NCBI GenBank assembly: GCA_020722625.1
Contig: DYKK01000134.1
Location: forward strand, 1 to 8,615
Reading direction: 5' to 3'
Length of the DNA: 8,615 nucleotides
Origin: Anaeromyxobacter dehalogenans
Lineage (GTDB): Bacteria > Myxococcota_A > UBA9042 > DTJE01
Made by a program: the position numbers and the translations under genes. Numbering within the stretch: position 1 is the stretch's first letter; the number at the start of each line of letters is the position of its first letter. This document shows, piece by piece, positions 5,780-8,615 of the stretch. Under the pieces are notes generated by a model. That model saw nothing but the letters and a program-made list of their open reading frames with translations. It did no database searches and had not been told where the DNA came from.

Positions 5780-7459
5780 TCAGTACTCAAACGACGACCC
5801 TCCGATGAACTCGCGCAGGATCGAGGTCGCCGGCACGTCGTCCGCAAAGATGGGGACGAACAGGTCCAGGAACTCGAGCAGTCGCGTGGCCTCGACGAAC
5901 ACGGGGTCCGAGTCCTGGACCTCCATCAGGTAGCGCTCCGCGAAGACCTTCAGGACGGCGGGCTCATAGACGAGGGCCGAGTTGAACATCATGTCCGCCT
6001 GGTCCTGGAAGGCGTAGATGTGACGCTCCTCGCCCGCGCGGACCTTCGGCCAGCGGCGCAGGGTCTCGGCGCCGCAATACCCCCGGTAGAGCCGGTCGCG
6101 GACGATGCGCCGCAGGAGGCGCGCATCCGACGTGAAGATGCGGTTGTGGTCGTCCATGCACAGTTGCGTCAGCGCGCTGACGTAGAGCCGGAACTTTTGC
6201 TCGCGGGGAACGGCCTCGGTGAGCCGGTCGTTCAGACCGTGGATGCCCTCGATCAGCAGGATCTCCTGCGGGCCGAGTTGCATCGGGACCGTCTTGGGGC
6301 TGCGCGTCCCCTTCTGGAACGAGTAGCGGGGGGTCTTGACGGTCCGGCCCTTCAGGAGGGCGTCGAGTTGCTCGTTCAGCAGGGGGAGGTCAATCGCCTC
6401 GATGCACTCGAAGTCGTATTCCCCGTCCTCGTCGCGCGGGGTATCTTTTCGATTCACATAATAGTTGTCAACAGATAATTCCTTGGGACGGATGCCGATG
6501 GCCATCAGTTGCATCCGCAGGCGCTTGACGAACGTGGTCTTGCCGGAGGACGAGGGGCCGGCGACCAGGACCAGCCGGCACCCGCGGCGCCGGGCGACCT
6601 CGTCCGCGACGGCCACGATCTTGCGCTCGTGGAGCGCCTCGGCCACGCGGATGACCTCGCCGATGCGCCCTTCGACCACGACGCGGTTGAGGTCGGCGAT
6701 GGTCTCGACCCCGAGCAGGCGGTTCCACTCGCGCGTCTCGCGATAGACCGCGAACAGCCCGCGGTGGTTGCGCGGCGGGCGTGGGGGCTCGTCGGGGCGG
6801 CCGGGCGGCGGGAAGCCCAGGACCAGGCCGTGGGCATACGGGACCACGTGGAAGGCGCGGATGCCCTCGGCGGTCGGCAGGAGGGGGTGGAACCACAGGT
6901 CCACGTGGCGACCCATCGTGACGAGCGTGACCCACGGGTGGCGCATGGCGCGGGCCATTCCGACCTTGGACGTGGCGCCGGCCGCCTGGAAGACCTCGAT
7001 GGCCTGCTGGACCGGGACGCGCATCGTGGCCAGGGCTTCCTTGCGCTCGACCATGCGGCGCATCTCGGCCTCGATGGCGGCGACGTCCTCGAGCGACAGC
7101 ATGGGCTCCTTGAAGACATCGAAGTAGTAGCCGTCGCCGAGGGCCTGGCCGACCTGGACCCGCGCCCCCGGGAACAGGCGGGCCACGGCCTCGCACAGCA
7201 TCACGGTCAGCGTGGCCCGGTAGATGCGAGCGCCCGCCTTGCTCGCGTAGGTCACCGGGACGAGGTCGCACGACGCCGCGATGGGCGTCTCGAGGTCCGC
7301 GAGGCGGTTGCCGAGGATCGCGCCCAGACACTGCGGCTCCAGGTCCGGGAAGTGACGCCGCAGGAACGCCTTGACGCGCGTCCCTCTCGACACGCTGAAC
7401 TCCTGACCGTCCACGCGGACCACCACCGTGGTCGGGGATGCGAGGGCCACGGAACTCAT
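5780..7459 (-). CDS. TGS-SAD-uridine kinase/PRK family nucleoside kinase-like protein
   Basis: A 559-residue cytoplasmic protein. Residues 10-70 resemble a TGS domain. Residues 75-215 resemble the second additional domain of threonyl-tRNA synthetase (LFPGARVQVGQALGDGYYFDV at 95-115). Residues 295-520 are a P-loop kinase of the uridine kinase/phosphoribulokinase type: Walker A GPSSSGKT at 301-308, VDNYY at 330-334 and LLIEGIHGLN at 401-410. This fusion occurs in a known family usually annotated as uridine or nucleoside kinase; the substrate cannot be read from sequence. Aligned to E. coli ThrRS, the editing residues His73, His77, Cys182 and His186 fall on Ala82, Val86, Trp189 and Leu193, so no editing activity is expected. 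The ATG at 7459 is preferred over the one at 7471 because GGAGG lies 5 nt before it. A Pro-rich linker occupies 216-230. An A+T-rich codon patch covers 326-341. Confidence 0.9.
   Translation of the reverse strand: MSSVALASPTTVVVRVDGQEFSVSRGTRVKAFLRRHFPDLEPQCLGAILGNRLADLETPIAASCDLVPVTYASKAGARIYRATLTVMLCEAVARLFPGARVQVGQALGDGYYFDVFKEPMLSLEDVAAIEAEMRRMVERKEALATMRVPVQQAIEVFQAAGATSKVGMARAMRHPWVTLVTMGRHVDLWFHPLLPTAEGIRAFHVVPYAHGLVLGFPPPGRPDEPPRPPRNHRGLFAVYRETREWNRLLGVETIADLNRVVVEGRIGEVIRVAEALHERKIVAVADEVARRRGCRLVLVAGPSSSGKTTFVKRLRMQLMAIGIRPKELSVDNYYVNRKDTPRDEDGEYDFECIEAIDLPLLNEQLDALLKGRTVKTPRYSFQKGTRSPKTVPMQLGPQEILLIEGIHGLNDRLTEAVPREQKFRLYVSALTQLCMDDHNRIFTSDARLLRRIVRDRLYRGYCGAETLRRWPKVRAGEERHIYAFQDQADMMFNSALVYEPAVLKVFAERYLMEVQDSDPVFVEATRLLEFLDLFVPIFADDVPATSILREFIGGSSFEY
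6440..6482. other. A+T-rich island inside the kinase gene
   Basis: About 33% G+C over 43 bp (14 of 43 by hand count) in a gene that is otherwise strongly G+C-rich. On the coding strand it uses TTA, TCT, GTT, TAT, TAT, AAT, CGA, AAA and GAT in a row and encodes the conserved LSVDNYYVNRKDT motif after the P-loop. It also contains TTGACA on the coding strand, but no good -10 follows at 16-18 nt, so an internal promoter is not supported. Confidence 0.6.
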
Positions 7460-7464
7460 CGTCG

Positions 7465-7469
7465 CCTCC
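7465..7469 (-). promoter_or_regulatory. Ribosome binding site deciding the kinase start
   Basis: GGAGG on the minus strand, 5 nt before the ATG at 7459. It overlaps the first codons of the alternative ATG at 7471, which has no such site, so the downstream ATG is the likely start. Confidence 0.75.
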
Positions 7470-7473
7470 ATCT

Positions 7474-7497
7474 CGGGCCGGGAACCGCCCCGGCCCG
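7474..7497. repeat. Perfect 9-bp inverted repeat in the kinase leader
   Basis: CGGGCCGGG (7474-7482), a 6-nt loop and CCCGGCCCG (7489-7497). If the promoter at 7505-7534 is right, this hairpin forms the very 5' end of the kinase mRNA and ends just before the ribosome binding site. It could stabilise the 5' end, hinder initiation, or be an operator. No T-tract follows it on the minus strand. Confidence 0.55.
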
Positions 7498-7504
7498 GTC
7501 CCCG

Positions 7505-7534
7505 ATGATAGCGGGACCGGAAACAAGATGACCA
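7505..7534 (-). promoter_or_regulatory. Candidate promoter of the kinase gene
   Basis: On the minus strand TGGTCA (7529-7534) is followed by an 18-nt spacer and TATCAT (7505-7510): 4 of 6 and 5 of 6 consensus matches. It lies in the 134-nt region between the divergent kinase and chalcone-isomerase-like genes. For the plus-strand gene only a TATCCT (7558-7563) without a good -35 was found. Confidence 0.4.
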
Positions 7535-7593
7535 CTTCGCGGCCGCCTCAAATGAGGTATCCTCCCCGGTGGTCGCGGACGACGGAGGAGGTC

Positions 7594-8175
7594 ATGCAAC
7601 GGGTGCTCGCGGTGGTGGCGGTCGTACTGCTTTCCGGTGCGGCGCTGGCGGACACCTTCGAGGGCGTCGAGTACGCCCCGACCCTCCAGGTCGGGGGGCG
7701 CACGCTCAGACTCGTGGGCGTCGGCATGCGGGAGGTCACGGTCTTCCACGTGGACGTCTATCTCCTGGGCGCCTACGTCGAGCACCGCACCTGCGACCCG
7801 TCGCGCCTCGTCGAGTCCGACGAGGCCAAGGTCCTGCGCCTGCACTTCGTCCGCGACGTCGGCGCGGACAAGATGCGCGAGAACATGGAGAAATCCTTCC
7901 GGAAGCGCACGCCGCCCGACGCCCCGGACGACCTGAAGAAGCGCATCCGCGACTTCGTGGGGCTGTTCGGGGTCGAGGCGAAGGAGGGCATGGACGTCGA
8001 GGTGCGCTACCTCCCGGGCCAGGGGACGACCGTCCTGGTCGAGGGCCGCCAGCGGGGGGCGACCGTCCCCGGCCATGACTTCATCCGCGTCCTCTGGGAT
8101 ATCTACTTCAACCCGGACACCTGCTGCCCGAGCCTGCGCCGGGGGGTCCTGAAGACGTGCCGCGAGAGGCAGTGA
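7594..8175 (+). CDS. Periplasmic chalcone isomerase-like protein
   Basis: A 193-residue protein with a Sec signal peptide (1-19, cleavage after Ala-Leu-Ala). The mature part matches the bacterial chalcone isomerase-like fold: LQVGGRTLRLVGVGMRE at 31-47, VDVYLLGAYVE at 53-63, LRLHFVRDVGADKMREN at 81-97, VRYLPGQGTTVLVEG at 137-151 and TVPGHDFIRVLWDIYFNP at 157-174. Members of this family lack known flavonoid substrates in bacteria; lipid or small hydrophobic ligand binding is often suggested but is not shown here. The start has GGAGGAGG at 7584-7591. An upstream in-frame ATG at 7438 would place the promoter region inside the gene and hide the signal peptide. Unusual points are the Cys177-Cys178 pair and Cys189 near the C-terminus, which could form disulfides after export. 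No clear terminator follows; the tRNA promoter begins 43 nt downstream. Confidence 0.85.
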   Translation: MQRVLAVVAVVLLSGAALADTFEGVEYAPTLQVGGRTLRLVGVGMREVTVFHVDVYLLGAYVEHRTCDPSRLVESDEAKVLRLHFVRDVGADKMRENMEKSFRKRTPPDAPDDLKKRIRDFVGLFGVEAKEGMDVEVRYLPGQGTTVLVEGRQRGATVPGHDFIRVLWDIYFNPDTCCPSLRRGVLKTCRERQ

Positions 8176-8217
8176 CGGATCGGATCGCCCGCTTCTGCGT
8201 TTTTCCAGCGGATGGAA

Positions 8218-8247
8218 TTGACATCTCCCGCTTCCAGGCGGTATAGA
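8218..8247 (+). promoter_or_regulatory. Promoter of the tRNA-Thr gene
   Basis: A perfect -35 TTGACA (8218-8223), an 18-nt spacer and TATAGA (8242-8247). The predicted start near 8254 leaves about 14 nt before the mature tRNA 5' end. The tRNA is therefore probably transcribed on its own rather than only by read-through from the upstream gene. Confidence 0.7.
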
Positions 8248-8267
8248 ACCACCGCCTTTTCCGGCGG

Positions 8268-8343
8268 GCCAACGTAGCTCAGTCGGCAGAGCAGCTGATT
8301 CGTAATCAGCGGGTCGGGAGTTCGATTCTCCCCGTTGGCTCCA
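8268..8343 (+). tRNA. tRNA-Thr (anticodon CGT)
   Basis: All arms fold without mismatches: acceptor GCCAACG (8268-8274) with CGTTGGC (8333-8339); D stem GCTC/GAGC (8277-8280, 8289-8292); anticodon stem GCTGA/TCAGC (8294-8298, 8306-8310) around loop TTCGTAA with anticodon CGT at 8301-8303, reading ACG; a 5-nt variable loop; T stem GGGAG/CTCCC around TTCGATT. Discriminator T8340 is followed by an encoded CCA (8341-8343). Total length is 76 nt. Confidence 0.98.
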
Positions 8344-8366
8344 GGAAACCCCGCAACCGTAGGGCT

Positions 8367-8406
8367 CGCGGATCCAGGTCCGCGTCGAGTTTCTTCGTAG
8401 AAGCTC
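8367..8406 (+). repeat. Double-hairpin element, copy 1 (possible tRNA terminator)
   Basis: Two adjacent hairpins. The first is CGCGGA (8367-8372), loop TCCAGG, TCCGCG (8379-8384). The second is GAGTTTCT (8387-8394), loop TCGT, AGAAGCTC (8399-8406), an 8-bp stem with one G-T pair. It lies 24 nt after the tRNA and could end its transcript, but there is no proper T-run. A second copy starts 220 bp downstream, so it behaves as a repeat. Confidence 0.6.
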
Positions 8407-8410
8407 GGCA

Positions 8411-8452
8411 TCCGGGGTCCGGCGTCCGGGGTCCGGGATCCGGCGTCCGGGG
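8411..8452 (+). repeat. Six 7-bp TCCGGNN tandem repeats
   Basis: Six consecutive heptads starting at 8411, 8418, 8425, 8432, 8439 and 8446, all TCCGG followed by GG, CG, GG, GA, CG, GG. A seventh (TCGCGGT) is degenerate. The pattern is non-coding in appearance. The G-runs (GGGG, GGGG, GGG, GGGG) might allow a long-loop G-quadruplex. Confidence 0.85.
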
Positions 8453-8497
8453 TCGCGGTGAACGTGGCGCTGTCGTCATGCGCCGCTCCCCGCGACC
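8451..8497. repeat. Nested palindrome (8-bp outer, 5-bp inner stem)
   Basis: Outer arms GGTCGCGG (8451-8458) and CCGCGACC (8490-8497) pair perfectly. Inside them GGCGC (8466-8470) and GCGCC (8480-8484) pair perfectly around a 9-nt loop. Internal loops are 7 and 5 nt. It overlaps the end of the heptad array by two bases. Confidence 0.65.
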
Positions 8498-8510
8498 AAC
8501 GTTGTCCTGG

Positions 8511-8540
8511 CACTGACACTGTCACTGTCACTGCCACTGT
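8511..8540 (+). repeat. Five 6-bp CACTGN tandem repeats
   Basis: CACTGA, CACTGT, CACTGT, CACTGC and CACTGT in a row, followed by the degenerate CTCTGA. Simple sequence in the non-coding stretch after the tRNA. Confidence 0.85.
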
Positions 8541-8573
8541 CTCTGAACCTGCCCTCTGAACCTGGTGCTGAAC
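8541..8573 (+). repeat. Degenerate 12-13-bp CTGAAC repeats
   Basis: CTCTGAACCTG occurs exactly at 8541-8551 and 8554-8564, and a third CTGAAC at 8568-8573. It directly continues the CACTGN array and may have grown from it by slippage and decay. Confidence 0.65.
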
Positions 8574-8586
8574 TTGTCCAAGTACC

Positions 8587-8615
8587 CGCGGCTCCAGGTT
8601 CGCGATGAGTTTCTT
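8587..8615 (+). repeat. Double-hairpin element, copy 2 (cut by window edge)
   Basis: The last 29 bases match 8367-8395 with four mismatches by eye. First-hairpin pairing is kept at five of six positions (one through a G-T pair). The second hairpin is cut off after its left arm. The copy starts 220 bp after the first. Confidence 0.7.

Noticed and set aside
4855..5808. 317-codon open frame on the plus strand
   Set aside because: It is antisense to the permease, rich in Gly/Asp/Arg/Gln and without a domain.
6468..7535. Long frames on both strands over the kinase gene
   Set aside because: They are shadows of a gene whose P-loop, TGS and SAD features are all in one frame; the alternatives have no motif.
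7438..7593. Upstream extension of the chalcone-isomerase-like frame
   Set aside because: It overlaps the kinase start and leader, lacks a ribosome binding site and would hide a clean signal peptide; GGAGGAGG supports the start at 7594.
8188..8206. Intrinsic terminator after the chalcone-isomerase-like gene
   Set aside because: A run of five T follows a CGC/GCG stem of only three base pairs, too weak to call.
8103..8537. 144-codon minus-strand frame containing ENRTPDPLITN
   Set aside because: This peptide is the translation of the antisense strand of the tRNA-Thr gene, a familiar database artefact; the rest covers simple repeats.
8411..8564. CRISPR-like array
   Set aside because: Repeats are 6-13 bp and directly adjacent without spacers, and no cas gene is nearby.

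Overview
The window is G+C-rich chromosomal DNA from what looks like a Gram-negative bacterium of the Myxococcota / former Deltaproteobacteria type. The main clue is two exported cysteine-rich proteins built from repeated CGxDGCGGxCGxC modules, one of them a lipoprotein with an Asp/Pro-rich linker. Such proteins are abundant in that part of the tree. The assignment is an inference; no 16S or other lineage marker is present.

Left part (1-4361). A minus-strand operon reads rplU (L21), rpmA (L27), obg (GTPase) and then, 29 nt after obg, a secreted cysteine-rich protein that runs off the left edge. That last protein has two N-terminal CGW-type modules, five CGxDGCGG modules and, between them, a domain with the exact cysteine spacing of a somatomedin-B domain. 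The operon starts from a strong sigma70-like promoter (TTGACA-16-TAGAAT). Divergent from it on the plus strand is a lipoprotein gene made of the same module types, so related exported proteins flank a ribosome/GTPase operon.

Middle part (4362-7459). Two minus-strand genes converge on the lipoprotein gene: a nucleoside-kinase-like protein (TGS, ThrRS-type second additional domain, uridine-kinase/PRK P-loop) and, 97 nt downstream, an AzgA-type NCS2 purine permease. Together they suggest nucleobase/nucleoside uptake and salvage. In the kinase the ThrRS editing residues are replaced, so the N-terminal half is probably a sensor or scaffold. Each gene contains a short island of A+T-rich codons over a conserved motif; the one in the permease is bounded by a perfect 9-bp inverted repeat.

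Right part (7460-8615). On the plus strand are a periplasmic chalcone-isomerase-like protein and a tRNA-Thr(CGT) gene with encoded CCA and a clear promoter. After the tRNA comes a repeat-rich non-coding stretch: a double-hairpin element, six 7-bp TCCGGNN repeats, a nested 8+5 bp palindrome, five 6-bp CACTGN repeats, degenerate CTGAAC repeats, and then a second copy of the double-hairpin element cut by the window edge 220 bp after the first. This composite repeat, the SMB-bearing protein and the degenerate kinase are the parts most worth following up. No phage, IS, CRISPR or defence genes were seen.
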